Origin: Sulfurovum sp.
GTDB lineage: Bacteria; Campylobacterota; Campylobacteria; Campylobacterales; Sulfurovaceae
Direction: 5' to 3'
DNA: 51,939 bases
Assembly: GCA_026990595.1 (NCBI GenBank)
Contig: JALXCZ010000030.1
Coordinates: forward strand, 1-51,939
A program made the translations under genes and the position numbers. The notes under the pieces are model-generated. The model saw nothing but the letters and a program-made list of their open reading frames with translations, was not told the origin of the DNA and searched no databases. The number at the start of each line of letters is the position of its first letter. Within the stretch, counting starts at the first letter, position 1. Of the stretch, positions 1 through 9,009 are shown one piece after another.

Positions 1-143
1 GTAAATTCATCCCTATGCCAAAAGGGGATACCATTATTATGCCTGAATCCAAACTGCTTCTGATCGGTACAGGTGACGGTATACGCCATGCAAAAAAGAT
101 CATCCGTAAAAAGACAAAACCTGAAGAACTTAAATTTGTTTAA
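1..143 (+). CDS. C-terminal end of a TrkA-C/RCK-like domain protein (5' end outside window)
   Basis: The frame that opens at base 3 is read for 46 codons up to the TAA at 141-143. The peptide contains GDTIIMPESKLLLIGTGDG, which resembles the last strands of an RCK_C (TrkA-C) domain, the ligand-binding domain attached to potassium channels and Trk regulators, followed by a basic tail. Only the tail is visible, so the full protein, its length and its membrane part cannot be judged. It could equally be another TrkA-C-containing transporter. The next gene, argJ, is in the same direction about 100 bases downstream. Confidence 0.5.
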   Translation, partial: KFIPMPKGDTIIMPESKLLLIGTGDGIRHAKKIIRKKTKPEELKFV

Positions 144-243
144 TGCCTCAGTTTTCGGAAAGTAAAGACTTTAGTCTCAAAAAATACAAGAGGTGGGACG
201 AAAGTCTGCACTTCCACATAATGCTACAAAAAAGGTTATTTAT

Positions 244-1440
244 ATGTTAAACTATACTATTAAACCATTAGAAAATGGGCTGGAAAATGTGCAAGGATTT
301 TTTTGTGGAGCAACCAATGTAGGTATGCGTCCAGATAAAAGAGAGGGAGATATAGCGTTCATACGCTCCAAAGTACCCTGTGACATCTCAGCGGTCTTTA
401 CATCAAATACCTTTCAGGCTGCACCCATTAAACATTTTCAGAAATATCCCAAGGATTTTAAAACAGACTTTATACTCATCAATGCCAAAAATGCCAATGC
501 CATGACAGGCAAGAAGGGTATTGAAGATATTGAAACTATTTTTGATACACTCTCTTCCAAAATGGAGGTGCATAACCCTGTCATGTCCTCCACTGGAGTG
601 ATCGGGTACCGTCTACCGCTTGAGAAGATCATTTCAGCTTTTGACAAGTTGGATTTCAATGCCAAGAATTCAGACCACGCTGCACGTGCCATTATGACCA
701 CAGACAGCTTTAAAAAAGAGTTGGCATACAAAGTGCAACTGCAAAATGGTGAAAGTTTCAACATTGCTGCCATCTGCAAAGGTGCAGGGATGATAAACCC
801 TGCCATGGCAACCATGCTCTGTTTTATTATCACTGATGCAGATATACCAAAATCCGATATGGATACCCTGCTCCCAAATGCAGCAGAACAGTCATTTAAC
901 CGTATCAGTGTAGATGGAGATACCTCTACCAATGATACAGTGATGCTGTTTGCCAATCAACAAAGTGATGCATATGACAAACATGCTTTCAAAGAAGTGC
1001 TTGAGAAGATCATGTTTGAACTTGCCATGATGATACTGCGTGACGGCGAAGGGGCAAGCAAATTGGTTGCTTTTGAGGTAAGGGGAGCAAAAAACATAGA
1101 GGATGCAAAAAAAGCTTCTACGGCACTCAGCAACTCACTACTTGTTAAAACAGCTCTTTTTGGTGAAGACCCGAATTGGGGACGTATTGCTTCTACCATA
1201 GGGGCAAGCGGTATAGCCTGTAACGAAAGCAAACTCACTATCTATTATGATGATCTACTTATCTATTCTGATGCATTTAGAGAATTAGACAAAGCACGTG
1301 AAGAACAAGCATATAAGATCATGAAACAGGAGAGTTACAAAGTAACATGTGATGTTGGTTTAGGGGATGCTGCCTATACTTCCTATGGTTGTGATCTCAG
1401 TTATGAATATGTAAAGATCAATGCGGAATATAGAACTTGA
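244..1440 (+). CDS. argJ: Glutamate N-acetyltransferase / amino-acid acetyltransferase ArgJ
   Basis: ArgJ moves the acetyl group from N-acetylornithine to glutamate, making the arginine pathway cyclic; bifunctional forms also use acetyl-CoA. The 398-residue length fits the family. The autoproteolysis region KGAGMINPAMATML is present; the precursor is normally cut before the Thr of ATML to give alpha and beta chains, and this Thr becomes the nucleophile. GEDPNWGRI and the DGEGASK motif are also typical. The open frame extends upstream to a GTG at 193, but the ATG at 244 follows an AAGG-type ribosome site and begins where homologues begin, so I chose it. Cytoplasmic. No other arg gene adjoins it here. 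Confidence 0.95.
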   Translation: MLNYTIKPLENGLENVQGFFCGATNVGMRPDKREGDIAFIRSKVPCDISAVFTSNTFQAAPIKHFQKYPKDFKTDFILINAKNANAMTGKKGIEDIETIFDTLSSKMEVHNPVMSSTGVIGYRLPLEKIISAFDKLDFNAKNSDHAARAIMTTDSFKKELAYKVQLQNGESFNIAAICKGAGMINPAMATMLCFIITDADIPKSDMDTLLPNAAEQSFNRISVDGDTSTNDTVMLFANQQSDAYDKHAFKEVLEKIMFELAMMILRDGEGASKLVAFEVRGAKNIEDAKKASTALSNSLLVKTALFGEDPNWGRIASTIGASGIACNESKLTIYYDDLLIYSDAFRELDKAREEQAYKIMKQESYKVTCDVGLGDAAYTSYGCDLSYEYVKINAEYRT

Positions 1441-1507
1441 CACTTTTGACTTTTTTTGACTTTTTTAATATATACTACCATTTAAATTTAATTTCAAAGG
1501 GGAGATA

Positions 1508-2416
1508 ATGATCTCAAAAAATATCAAAAGAAGAGTTACTATACTGCTTGGTATAGCTGTATTAAGTTTTATTATAAACGGTTGTGGTGGCGGAGGAGGA
1601 AGTTCTTCTCCTCAAGCAAGTGCACCTACTGAAAAAGAACAGGCTCCCATTACACAACAAAACAGTAAAACTGTTTCCACTGTTGCAACAGATTCCATTA
1701 AGTTAGGTTTTGGTGCACAAAGAACTTCCGGTGGAGGACTCTTTAAGATCACAGGAGAAACACAAACTGATACTGCTGCTTTAAACTTAATACGAAATAC
1801 CATTAGACTGGATAAGCGGGTTGAAGGATATTGCGAAAAAGGTTTTATTGATGTTACCAATGCCTCATCTACAAGCGGAACCGTTACATTCAGCAACTGT
1901 CAGACAAATAATATGATCTATGACGGTACAGTAATAGTTTCTACTAACAGCAGCCAGACCTCTTTTTCCGCAACTTACAGTGATTTTAAAATTACAGATC
2001 TTACAGATAATGCCTATGTCTATTTTGAAAGTATGAAACTTTCCTTTAAAAAAGATGACTACAGAATCACTGAACTTACAGTTGCAATGGACGGATATGC
2101 AGAAGATAACGGAGAAAGAATTGATTACAGAAACTATAACTTTAATATGAACCTTTCAACAACTGATATGATGCGTATCACAGTAAACGGATACATTAAA
2201 ACAAAATGTTTAGATGGCTGGATCGGTATCAAAACAGACCGTACTATTATTACATCAAACAATGATGCTTGTCCAATAGCAGGAAAGATCATGGTTGACG
2301 GACAAGATTCTTCATTGGAAATGACTTTCAACAGTGATCATAGTATCGATGTTACAGTAGCTGGAGAAACAACCCATTATACTGACTGTAGTGAGCTTGG
2401 ATCTGCCTGTAATTGA
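1508..2416 (+). CDS. Predicted secreted lipoprotein of unknown function
   Basis: A 302-residue protein with a basic N-terminus, a hydrophobic stretch (about residues 10-24) and a lipobox-like INGC, followed by a glycine run and a Ser/Pro/Thr-rich linker. This points to a lipid-anchored envelope protein. The mature part is rich in Thr, Ser, Asn and Asp with alternating hydrophobic residues, suggesting beta structure, and has several Cys (GYCEKG, NCQ, KCLDG, ACP, DCSELGSAC) that could pair as disulfides. A GGGGAG-like ribosome site lies just upstream. I do not recognise a family. It stands alone, with its own terminator directly downstream. Confidence 0.75.
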   Translation: MISKNIKRRVTILLGIAVLSFIINGCGGGGGSSSPQASAPTEKEQAPITQQNSKTVSTVATDSIKLGFGAQRTSGGGLFKITGETQTDTAALNLIRNTIRLDKRVEGYCEKGFIDVTNASSTSGTVTFSNCQTNNMIYDGTVIVSTNSSQTSFSATYSDFKITDLTDNAYVYFESMKLSFKKDDYRITELTVAMDGYAEDNGERIDYRNYNFNMNLSTTDMMRITVNGYIKTKCLDGWIGIKTDRTIITSNNDACPIAGKIMVDGQDSSLEMTFNSDHSIDVTVAGETTHYTDCSELGSACN

Positions 2417-2426
2417 TTGTCTGTCT

Positions 2427-2464
2427 TATGCTTTGTCAGATACATTATTGACAAAGCATATTTT
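2427..2464 (+). terminator. Rho-independent terminator after the lipoprotein gene
   Basis: A perfect 12-bp stem (TATGCTTTGTCA at 2427-2438 with its complement at 2449-2460), a 10-base loop and a following TTTT run sit right after the stop codon at 2416. This is a good intrinsic terminator for the lipoprotein gene. Confidence 0.8.
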
Positions 2465-2521
2465 CAATATTCTCTAACCCCAAAATAGTTACAATAAGAT
2501 ATATCAAAATGAGGAATTAAC

Positions 2522-2746
2522 ATGTTACACGAATATAGAGACGATATCCATGAACTTAAACAAAAAGATGCACACTTTGCAAGAATTTTTGAAAAGCATA
2601 ATGAACTTGACCAAAAAATAGAGCATGCAGAATCAGGTGATGTTCCTATGACCGATATGGAACTTGAAACCCTAAAAAAAGAGAAGCTTCTTTTAAAAGA
2701 TGAAGCCTACAAAATGATCATGGATCATAGAAAATCCAAAGCATAA
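2522..2746 (+). CDS. DUF465 (YdcH-like) small coiled-coil protein
   Basis: A 74-residue, highly charged helical protein. The pattern HEY..DI..LK..DAHFARIFEKHNELDQKI and the tail with LETLKKEKLLLKDE match the DUF465/YdcH family, whose members are about 70 residues long and of unknown function. A GAGGAATTAAC ribosome site precedes the ATG. It is followed by a short UUCG-loop hairpin (2754-2769) and then dbpA in the same direction. No signal peptide or membrane segment is seen, so it is probably cytoplasmic. Confidence 0.85.
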   Translation: MLHEYRDDIHELKQKDAHFARIFEKHNELDQKIEHAESGDVPMTDMELETLKKEKLLLKDEAYKMIMDHRKSKA

Positions 2747-2753
2747 TCATGAC

Positions 2754-2769
2754 GTGAGCTTCGGCTCAC
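2754..2769 (+). terminator. GTGAGC-TTCG-GCTCAC hairpin between the DUF465 gene and dbpA
   Basis: A perfect 6-bp stem closed by a stable UUCG tetraloop directly after the DUF465 stop codon. The U-tract is poor (CTCTCTCCTC follows), so it may be a weak terminator or an mRNA-stabilising hairpin. Confidence 0.4.
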
Positions 2770-2828
2770 AACACTCTCTCCTCTTAACACAAAATATCCT
2801 ATACTTACACAAAAAAGAGACAATAAAT

Positions 2829-4190
2829 ATGGCAGCATTCAATACAATTACCAATATTCCTCAGGCCCTTTTAGATACACTGCAAACACTTGATTTTACC
2901 ACTATGACTGCAATACAGGAAAAAGCAATCAATCCTATACTGGAGAACAAAGATATCTTAGCACAATCCAAAACAGGGTCAGGAAAAACATTGGCCTTTG
3001 GTCTACCCTGTATAATGCGAACTGATACGAACAACTATAGACCTCAATCTATTATTATTACCCCTACCAGAGAATTAGCAGATCAAATTGCTACCCAACT
3101 CAGAAAGGTTGCTTCTTATAAAGCCAATCTCAAAATACTTACACTTTATGGCGGTGTGCCTCTCAGAGCACAGGCAGATTCATTGGCAAAAGGAGCACAT
3201 ATACTCATAGGTACACCTGGGCGGATACAAGATCATTTGGCAAAAGAAACATTAACACTCGAAAGTATTAAAACCCTCATACTGGATGAAGCTGACCGCA
3301 TGCTGGATATGGGTTTTTATGACGAAATAGTCAAAATTGCCTCCAACATGCCAAGAGCTAAGCAAACACTCCTCTTTTCTGCAACATTCCCGGAAAAGAT
3401 AGAAAAACTCTCCATTGCACTCCTCAAACAGCCACTCACCATTAAAGTAGATACGATCCAGGAAACTACAAAGATAGATGAAATTCTTTATGAAACAACA
3501 GATAAATTTAAAACACTTAGTGCACTCATAGGTTCATACAAACCTGAATCACTACTTATCTTCTGCAATACAAAAGCTGAAGTGATCTCACTCACTGACA
3601 GACTCTATAAACAGGGTCATTCTGTAATTGACTTGCATGGCGATCTGGATCAAAGAGAACGTAATGAGTCTGTAATCGTATTTTCCAACGGTTCCAAGCG
3701 TATTATGGTAGCCACTGATGTAGCCTCACGTGGACTTGACATTAAAGACATCTCGCTTGTTATAAACCATGACCTCCCTTTTGATGCAGAAGTCTATACC
3801 CACCGCATAGGACGAACAGGACGTGCCGATGCTGTAGGCATAGCACTCTCCCTTTTTTCACCCAAGGACAGCGATAAATGTGCTTACATACTTCAAAAGG
3901 CTAAAAAAGCTGAACCAAAAGAGTTACGGGTAGATGCAAAGTTTAAAATGGTAAGTGACTATGATACACTTTGCCTTAACGGCGGCAAAAAAACAAAGCT
4001 GCGCAAAGGTGATATTTTAGGTACCCTTTGCAAAGAAATAGGCATCGATAATCACTACATCGGGAAAATTGATATTACCGATACAAAATCCTATATAGCA
4101 CTGCATCATACAGTGATAGATAAAGTATTTAAGGCTTTGAAAAAAGTAAAGATCAAAAAGAAGAAGTATATAGCATGGATATTGGACTAA
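2829..4190 (+). CDS. dbpA: DEAD-box ATP-dependent RNA helicase, DbpA type
   Basis: A 453-residue RNA helicase. The motifs appear in order: Q-motif region (FTTMTAIQEKAINPIL), SKTGSGKT (Walker A), PTREL, GG, TPGR, DEAD, SAT, then the second RecA domain with ATDVASRGLD and HRIGRTGRA. The last ~75 residues (NGGKKTKLRKGDILGTLCKEIGI...SYIALHH) match the DbpA RNA-binding domain, which directs the enzyme to 23S rRNA helix 92 during large-subunit assembly. The open frame begins at 2754, but that part overlaps the upstream hairpin. The ATG at 2829 starts the conserved protein. Its stop overlaps the convergent dedA stop by four bases. Confidence 0.93.
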   Translation: MAAFNTITNIPQALLDTLQTLDFTTMTAIQEKAINPILENKDILAQSKTGSGKTLAFGLPCIMRTDTNNYRPQSIIITPTRELADQIATQLRKVASYKANLKILTLYGGVPLRAQADSLAKGAHILIGTPGRIQDHLAKETLTLESIKTLILDEADRMLDMGFYDEIVKIASNMPRAKQTLLFSATFPEKIEKLSIALLKQPLTIKVDTIQETTKIDEILYETTDKFKTLSALIGSYKPESLLIFCNTKAEVISLTDRLYKQGHSVIDLHGDLDQRERNESVIVFSNGSKRIMVATDVASRGLDIKDISLVINHDLPFDAEVYTHRIGRTGRADAVGIALSLFSPKDSDKCAYILQKAKKAEPKELRVDAKFKMVSDYDTLCLNGGKKTKLRKGDILGTLCKEIGIDNHYIGKIDITDTKSYIALHHTVIDKVFKALKKVKIKKKKYIAWILD

Positions 4191-4801
4191 TCCTCCAGTA
4201 TCTCTTTTCGTCTTCTGTTCCTGACTACATAAAAGATCGTGATTAATATTACACTAATCAGAGCGATCACTGTTGCTGATCGGAGATATTCAGAGATAAG
4301 TGCTTCATTAGAGCCCAGAAGATAGCCTAAAGCTACCAAAACGATCACCCAGATACCTGCACCTAATGCTGAATATAGAGAGAATTTTACTATATTCATA
4401 CGTGCCAGACCTGCCGGAAGTGAGATAAGTTGACGGATACCGGGGATGAGTCTTCCATTAAATGTAGAGAGTTCTCCATGCTTAAAAAAGAAAGTCTCCA
4501 GTTTATCCAAAGTCTCCTTTTTAATAAAAAAATACCTACCATATTTCAAAATAAATTTTCTTCCAAAATGCATCGCCAGATAGTAGTTAAAAAGTGCTCC
4601 AGCCACTGAACCTATGATACCTACAATGACAACTATATAAAGATTCATCTCACCTTTAAATGCAAGATAACCTGCAGGAACCATAATAATTTCACTGGGA
4701 AAAGGGAAAAAAGTACTTTCGAGGAACATAAGAAAAAAGATACCCAAATAGCCCATCGAACCAATGGTATTTAAAAGATATTGGGCTATTTCGTGTATCA
4801 T
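4187..4801 (-). CDS. DedA family integral membrane protein
   Basis: A 204-residue membrane protein of the DedA/SNARE-associated (VTT) family, whose members are linked to lipid flipping, envelope homeostasis and proton-motive force. Family signatures are visible: the FLES..FPFPSE segment near the N-terminus, the G(R)..KYG region, and the F..GR.IPG.RQ..SLPAG motif with the conserved Arg pair. Several hydrophobic segments follow the usual pattern, and the C-terminus is very basic (RNRRRKE). It is the last gene of a minus-strand run acpP-fabF-accA-dedA, 21 bases after accA. Its specific substrate is unknown. Confidence 0.9.
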   Translation of the reverse strand: MIHEIAQYLLNTIGSMGYLGIFFLMFLESTFFPFPSEIIMVPAGYLAFKGEMNLYIVVIVGIIGSVAGALFNYYLAMHFGRKFILKYGRYFFIKKETLDKLETFFFKHGELSTFNGRLIPGIRQLISLPAGLARMNIVKFSLYSALGAGIWVIVLVALGYLLGSNEALISEYLRSATVIALISVILITIFYVVRNRRRKEILED

Positions 4802-4822
4802 GAATTATATTTGATTCTAAAC

Positions 4823-5758
4823 TTATTCGCTAAAAGCACCGACTGCAGTCAATTTTTTATAACGCAGATCAAGCATCTCATCTATTGAAAGCTCTTGTAG
4901 TGCTTTAACACTCTCCAAGAAATATGTTTTTAACACTTCTGCAGCTGTCACCTTATCCCGATGGGCACCGATCAGGGGCTCATCCAGTACATCATCAATA
5001 AGTTTATGTTCTAAAAGATCATTAGGTGTGATCTTAAGGGCTTTGGTTGCAGTCTCCACTTTGGATGGGTCATTCCATAAGATCGCAGAACACCCTTCCG
5101 GAGAGATCACTGCAAAAATAGAATAACGCATCATTGCCAGCTTATCTGATACACCGATAGCAAGTGCACCACCGGAACCACCTTCGCCGATGACCACTGA
5201 AACCATAGGTACTTTGACAGATGAAAATTCAAAAAGGTTTTTGGCAATAGCTTCACTTTGCCCTCTCTCCTCTGCACCAAGCCCTGGATAAGCACCCGGA
5301 GTGTCAATGAGCATCAATACAGGAATATCAAATTTCTCTGCCATTCTTACTGCTCGCAGAGCCTTTCTATAGCCTTCAGGATTAGGCATACCAAAATTTC
5401 TTTTGATCTTATTTTTAACCCCGCGCCCCTTCTGTTCACCGATCACCATGGTTTTTTGACCATCGATCCAACCAATATAACAAAGAATAGCAGGATCATC
5501 ACGAAATGCTCTGTCCCCGTGAATCTCATAGGCATCATCCAAAAGTAGTTTAATATAGTCCAATGCATAAGGTCTGTCAGGATGACGTGCAAGTTGAAGT
5601 TTTTGGTAATCACTCAATGATCCAAAGGTCTTTGCAACCTCTTTTTCCAACTCTTTTTGATACTTTTCAACCGCTTCTAAATTGGCAATGGCATGGGCAG
5701 ATACGATCTCTTCCTGTATCTTCTCAATTTTACTCTCAAAGTCTAAATAGGTTGCCAT
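4823..5758 (-). CDS. accA: Acetyl-CoA carboxylase carboxyltransferase subunit alpha
   Basis: A 311-residue AccA. With AccD it transfers CO2 from carboxybiotin to acetyl-CoA, giving malonyl-CoA for fatty acid synthesis. The N-terminal coiled part ([12 protein letters not shown]) is followed by the crotonase-like core: [28 protein letters not shown], the [13 protein letters not shown] stretch, [14 protein letters not shown], and the oxyanion-hole glycines [12 protein letters not shown]. Length and motifs are standard. It starts nine bases after fabF and is co-directional with acpP, so the group is a fatty-acid operon. Cytoplasmic. Confidence 0.97.
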   Translation of the reverse strand: MATYLDFESKIEKIQEEIVSAHAIANLEAVEKYQKELEKEVAKTFGSLSDYQKLQLARHPDRPYALDYIKLLLDDAYEIHGDRAFRDDPAILCYIGWIDGQKTMVIGEQKGRGVKNKIKRNFGMPNPEGYRKALRAVRMAEKFDIPVLMLIDTPGAYPGLGAEERGQSEAIAKNLFEFSSVKVPMVSVVIGEGGSGGALAIGVSDKLAMMRYSIFAVISPEGCSAILWNDPSKVETATKALKITPNDLLEHKLIDDVLDEPLIGAHRDKVTAAEVLKTYFLESVKALQELSIDEMLDLRYKKLTAVGAFSE

Positions 5759-5767
5759 TTTGAATCC

Positions 5768-6985
5768 TTATATTTTCTTAAAGATGACCACACCGTTTGT
5801 TCCGCCAAAACCAAATGAATTACTCATTGCAATATTGATATTTGCTTTCCTTGCCCCCTCAGTCACATAATCAAGGTCACAGTTTTCATCAGGTGTTGTA
5901 TAGTTGATAGTTGGGGGGATCACACCGTCCCTCATTGACATAAGCGAAATGACTGCTTCAATAGCACCAGCAGCACCAAGACAGTGTCCTATCTGACCTT
6001 TTGTAGAACTCACAGGAGGACAGTTCTCTTTTCCTCCAAGCAACTCTTTAATTGCAGCTGTTTCATTTTTGTCATTCACCGGTGTAGAAGTACCATGTGC
6101 ATTGATGTAATCTATCTTGGGTTCACCAGCCATCTGGTAAGCACCTTTCATAGCACGAAGCGGTCCATCCATGGTCGGCGTGGTAATATGGTTTGCATCA
6201 CCGCTCTCACCGAATCCAATAACCTCACCATAAATTGTAGCACCGCGTGCAACAGCATCTTCATAGCTTTCAAGTACCAATGCTCCTGCCCCTTCGCCCA
6301 TGACAAAACCGTCACGATCTGCATCAAATGGTCTGGAAGCTGTTTTAGGATCATCATTTCTCGTAGAGAGTGCTTTCATAGCTGCAAAACCACCTACACC
6401 AACAGGACAGATAGCAGACTCTGCACCCACAACCAACATCTTGTCAGCAGTGCCTACCATAATGGATTTAGCTGCTTCTCCTATGGCATGTGTTCCCGCT
6501 GCACAGGCAGTGACAGAAGCAAGATTCGGCCCTCTGAGTTTTTGATAAATAGAAACAAATCCACCAAGCATATTGACCAGTGAAGAAGGGATGAAAAAAG
6601 GAGAAATTCTTCTTGGCCCTCTGTTTTCACATACAACAGAGTTTTTTTCAATATTCGGTAATCCGCCGATCCCTGATGCGGAAGCCACACCAAATCTGTC
6701 TCTATCCACATCTTCAGGAAGTTTTGCATCTTCTATCGCTTCCGCTGCAGCTTTGAGTCCAAGTTGAATGAATCTGTCTGCTTTTTTTGTCTCTTTAGCA
6801 TCCATGACCGTAAGGGGATCAAAATCCATGATCTCACCTGCGATCTTTGCAGATTGCTTTTCAACATCAAATGACTCTATCACTTTGATACCGCATTTTC
6901 CCTCCAATATAGCAGAAAATGCACTCTCTTTTTCAAGTCCTAAAGAATTGATCATCCCTAAACCTGTCACTACTACTCTTTTCAC
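5768..6985 (-). CDS. fabF: 3-oxoacyl-[acyl-carrier-protein] synthase II (KAS II)
   Basis: A 405-residue beta-ketoacyl-ACP synthase that condenses malonyl-ACP with acyl-ACP in elongation. The Cys-His-His triad is seen in VTACAAGTHAIGEA (nucleophile Cys), NAHGTSTPVND and KGQIGHCLGAAG; the C-terminal SNSFGFGGTNG loop is also typical. It begins VVVTGLGMINSLG as FabF proteins do. It lies between acpP upstream and accA downstream on the same strand. Length and motifs are those of a complete enzyme. Confidence 0.97.
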   Translation of the reverse strand: MKRVVVTGLGMINSLGLEKESAFSAILEGKCGIKVIESFDVEKQSAKIAGEIMDFDPLTVMDAKETKKADRFIQLGLKAAAEAIEDAKLPEDVDRDRFGVASASGIGGLPNIEKNSVVCENRGPRRISPFFIPSSLVNMLGGFVSIYQKLRGPNLASVTACAAGTHAIGEAAKSIMVGTADKMLVVGAESAICPVGVGGFAAMKALSTRNDDPKTASRPFDADRDGFVMGEGAGALVLESYEDAVARGATIYGEVIGFGESGDANHITTPTMDGPLRAMKGAYQMAGEPKIDYINAHGTSTPVNDKNETAAIKELLGGKENCPPVSSTKGQIGHCLGAAGAIEAVISLMSMRDGVIPPTINYTTPDENCDLDYVTEGARKANINIAMSNSFGFGGTNGVVIFKKI

Positions 6986-7078
6986 TGCTTCTCCTATGTC
7001 TGCTTAAATAAGATATATATAAATATTTCGAAAAATAGTTAGATAACTCTTATTCCCCCGAAGGGAAATAAATTCAAT

Positions 7079-7306
7079 TTATACGTTTTCGATAAATTTG
7101 ATCGCGTCAGCTACCGTTGCAATAGCTTCTGCCTGGTCATCAGGAATTTCGATATCGAATTTCTCTTCAAGTGCCATTACCAACTCAACAACATCAAGAC
7201 TGTCCGCCCCAAGATCTTCTACGAATTTAGACTCTTCTTTTACCTCATCCGGGCTCACATTTAGTTGTTCAACAACTACTTCTTTTACATCATCAAATAA
7301 TGCCAT
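7079..7306 (-). CDS. acpP: Acyl carrier protein
   Basis: A 75-residue acidic ACP. The DSLD motif carries the Ser that receives 4'-phosphopantetheine; the surrounding [21 protein letters not shown] is the classical helix II region. A strong AAGGAG ribosome site precedes the ATG. It is first in the acpP-fabF-accA-dedA run; fabF begins 93 bases downstream, after a weak TTCCC/GGGAA hairpin. A TATACT sequence (minus strand, 7341-7346) lies about 35 bases before the start and may be its -10 element. Confidence 0.97.
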   Translation of the reverse strand: MALFDDVKEVVVEQLNVSPDEVKEESKFVEDLGADSLDVVELVMALEEKFDIEIPDDQAEAIATVADAIKFIENV

Positions 7307-7484
7307 TGATTACTCCTTAAGTTTGTTAAAAATACGCACAAGTATAACAAAAAAATGATAATAAAGCCTATAATTTTATATGAAATACCTGTTTGTGCTG
7401 TAATAAATCAAATTTTAGTGTAGAAAAAGTGAAAAAGTATTGACTTTCTCACCTTAGCTACGGCTAGGGTTTCAAAAGAGTGCC

Positions 7485-7526
7485 TAACCTAGACAAAAGC
7501 TAGAGATGTTGTGAACGTCTAGGTTA
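7485..7526. other. Stem-loop in the gap between the NosL-like gene and acpP
   Basis: TAACCTAGAC (7485-7494) is exactly complementary to GTCTAGGTTA (7517-7526), with a 22-base loop. The gap 7307-7540 holds no gene. It must contain the end of the long minus-strand accessory transcript and the acpP promoter. The stem has no strong U-run, so its role as a terminator is uncertain. Confidence 0.45.
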
Positions 7527-7540
7527 TTCAGAGGGTTCAA

Positions 7541-8044
7541 TTATTTGCCCAGAAGCTTTTTCTTGATGAAAGGGTCATGCAGGTTTTTACCTTGAAGCAT
7601 CATTATTTTCATCTTATCATAATTGATAAGTCCCTCTTTTTTTACTTCTACTGCTGCAAATCCATACCCCATAGGGTCATGAGCAATACGTGAATACCAT
7701 GCTTTTTTTGCATCTATCCATTGATGGGTATCGAGTGTTTGTGTGACTATTTTTACAACAGGAACTTTATGATTTTCAAGCCAAAGCACTACACAGCCGA
7801 TATCATCAAAAAAATAAGTATCTCCATTTTCTGTAATGATCTGTGCAGCATACTCTAATTTCTCAACATCCATATTACATTCAGAACATTGATACTCTTT
7901 GGGTTTTATTGGCACGATTTGATGTGTTGTGTTTCCTTTATAGACATACCGGGCTCCCTCTTCACTTCCTAATGAGAGAAAAAGTATAACAATAATAGCT
8001 ACGACTATCACAAGTGTTAAAAGATTAATGATTATTTTTTTCAC
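7541..8044 (-). CDS. NosL-like membrane-anchored protein with CxxC-x-Met site
   Basis: A 167-residue protein with an N-terminal hydrophobic anchor (about residues 5-25) and a NosL-like domain: CSECNM (Cys53, Cys56, Met58), the FDDIGC(V)VLWLE segment and HDPMGYGFAAV near the end, all closely paralleling the NosL of this cluster. NosL proteins bind Cu(I) and serve NosZ copper-centre maturation. The frame runs further upstream, but a GTG at 8044 overlaps the preceding stop (GTGA) and has a GGAG site before it, so I start there. It is last in a tightly overlapping minus-strand set with an ABC transporter. A role in copper delivery or export is inference. Confidence 0.75.
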   Translation of the reverse strand: MKKIIINLLTLVIVVAIIVILFLSLGSEEGARYVYKGNTTHQIVPIKPKEYQCSECNMDVEKLEYAAQIITENGDTYFFDDIGCVVLWLENHKVPVVKIVTQTLDTHQWIDAKKAWYSRIAHDPMGYGFAAVEVKKEGLINYDKMKIMMLQGKNLHDPFIKKKLLGK

Positions 8045-9009
8045 AGGAAAACTCCATTTTTTAGATAATAGACTATGACATAACTTCCGCAAAGTATAAC
8101 AAACAGACTGAGCAATAGTAACGAAATTCTCTTTAGAGCTTTGGTTTGTTGGTGAAACACAAACTGCATCAGTGCATTATCAATGGTGAAGAAAATACCA
8201 AAAAGTAAAAGACCCCAAACTGCATAACCTATATAATAGTAGTGATCCTGCAACATACAAAAAGGACATTTATGTGTGGGGAGTTCATAAATATACGTAC
8301 CAAAGAAATAGACCACAGCATAATATGCCACGACACCAAAAAGTAGACTTGCACCGATACTAAGCATTGCCATATTGGAGAGTGTTGCTAAAACAACCAA
8401 AGCAAACAGCAGATAAAACAGTATCAAAAGTTTGGGAATATCCAAACCAAAAGGCAATCCGTTTGCCCCTGCTGTCTGTCCAAAGATAACAGAACAGCAA
8501 CTAACCGGTTTAGTGGTTTCAATATGGGTAAAATAGAGAATATCCAAAAGAAACTCTGCACTCAACAAGAGAAAAATAAGCAGAAAGAACCATGCTTTCA
8601 GTTTCATATAGGGGTAACGCTTTGCTTTGAGGTCTAGCCCGTTGATGTTCAGCCAGAGTCCACTTAAAAAGAGGATCACAATTTTAAGTGCCAACAAAGG
8701 ATTACCATAGGCATTTGCCTTGATGACACCGGCCCCACACATTGCACCGGGAACAAGATCGGAAAGAGCATCAATGGTATAGACAAAATAGGGCAGTAGT
8801 ATCATCTTCAGTACCATAGCAAAAAAGATAATGGTCATCACTAGATAGGAGCGATTTTCAAGGTTAAACTGTTCTGTAGTAAAGTGATCAAAGTTCCACT
8901 TTTTGAGTAATCCAAGTGTGACAAGAAATGCAACAAAAAGCAGTATATAAAGTACTGTCTCGGAAAGCAGATAAACAATGACTGCATTGTTTAGGAGTAT
9001 CTCATTCAT
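8041..9009 (-). CDS. Polytopic membrane protein with CPFC and CC motifs, unknown function
   Basis: A 322-residue protein with roughly eight hydrophobic segments. Cysteines are grouped: MCGAG between the second and third segments, SCCS between the fourth and fifth, and HKCPFCMLQDHYY just before a late segment. Such loop Cys pairs recall DsbB/VKOR-type thiol enzymes or metal relays, but I see no clear family match. It overlaps the ATPase gene upstream and the NosL-like gene downstream by four bases each, so it is almost certainly translated with them. A function in thiol redox or copper transfer across the membrane is inference only. Confidence 0.65.
   Translation of the reverse strand: MNEILLNNAVIVYLLSETVLYILLFVAFLVTLGLLKKWNFDHFTTEQFNLENRSYLVMTIIFFAMVLKMILLPYFVYTIDALSDLVPGAMCGAGVIKANAYGNPLLALKIVILFLSGLWLNINGLDLKAKRYPYMKLKAWFFLLIFLLLSAEFLLDILYFTHIETTKPVSCCSVIFGQTAGANGLPFGLDIPKLLILFYLLFALVVLATLSNMAMLSIGASLLFGVVAYYAVVYFFGTYIYELPTHKCPFCMLQDHYYYIGYAVWGLLLFGIFFTIDNALMQFVFHQQTKALKRISLLLLSLFVILCGSYVIVYYLKNGVFL

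Noticed and set aside
155-236. Inverted repeat before argJ (GGAAAGTAAAGACT against AGTCTGCACTTCC)
   Set aside because: Pairing has several mismatches and no clear relative in the window; too weak to list as an element.
438-1238. Long minus-strand open frames inside argJ
   Set aside because: They lie fully within a clear argJ gene, have no ribosome site and no recognisable domain.
2754-2828. Longer DbpA start at 2754
   Set aside because: This stretch is a UUCG hairpin and leader; the conserved protein starts at the ATG at 2829.
5984-6583. 199-codon plus-strand frame inside fabF
   Set aside because: Antisense shadow of fabF with Cys/His-rich nonsense composition; no family similarity.
7307-7540. 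Small gene or RNA in the acpP upstream gap
   Set aside because: No open frame with a ribosome site; only a stem-loop and a possible acpP -10 element.
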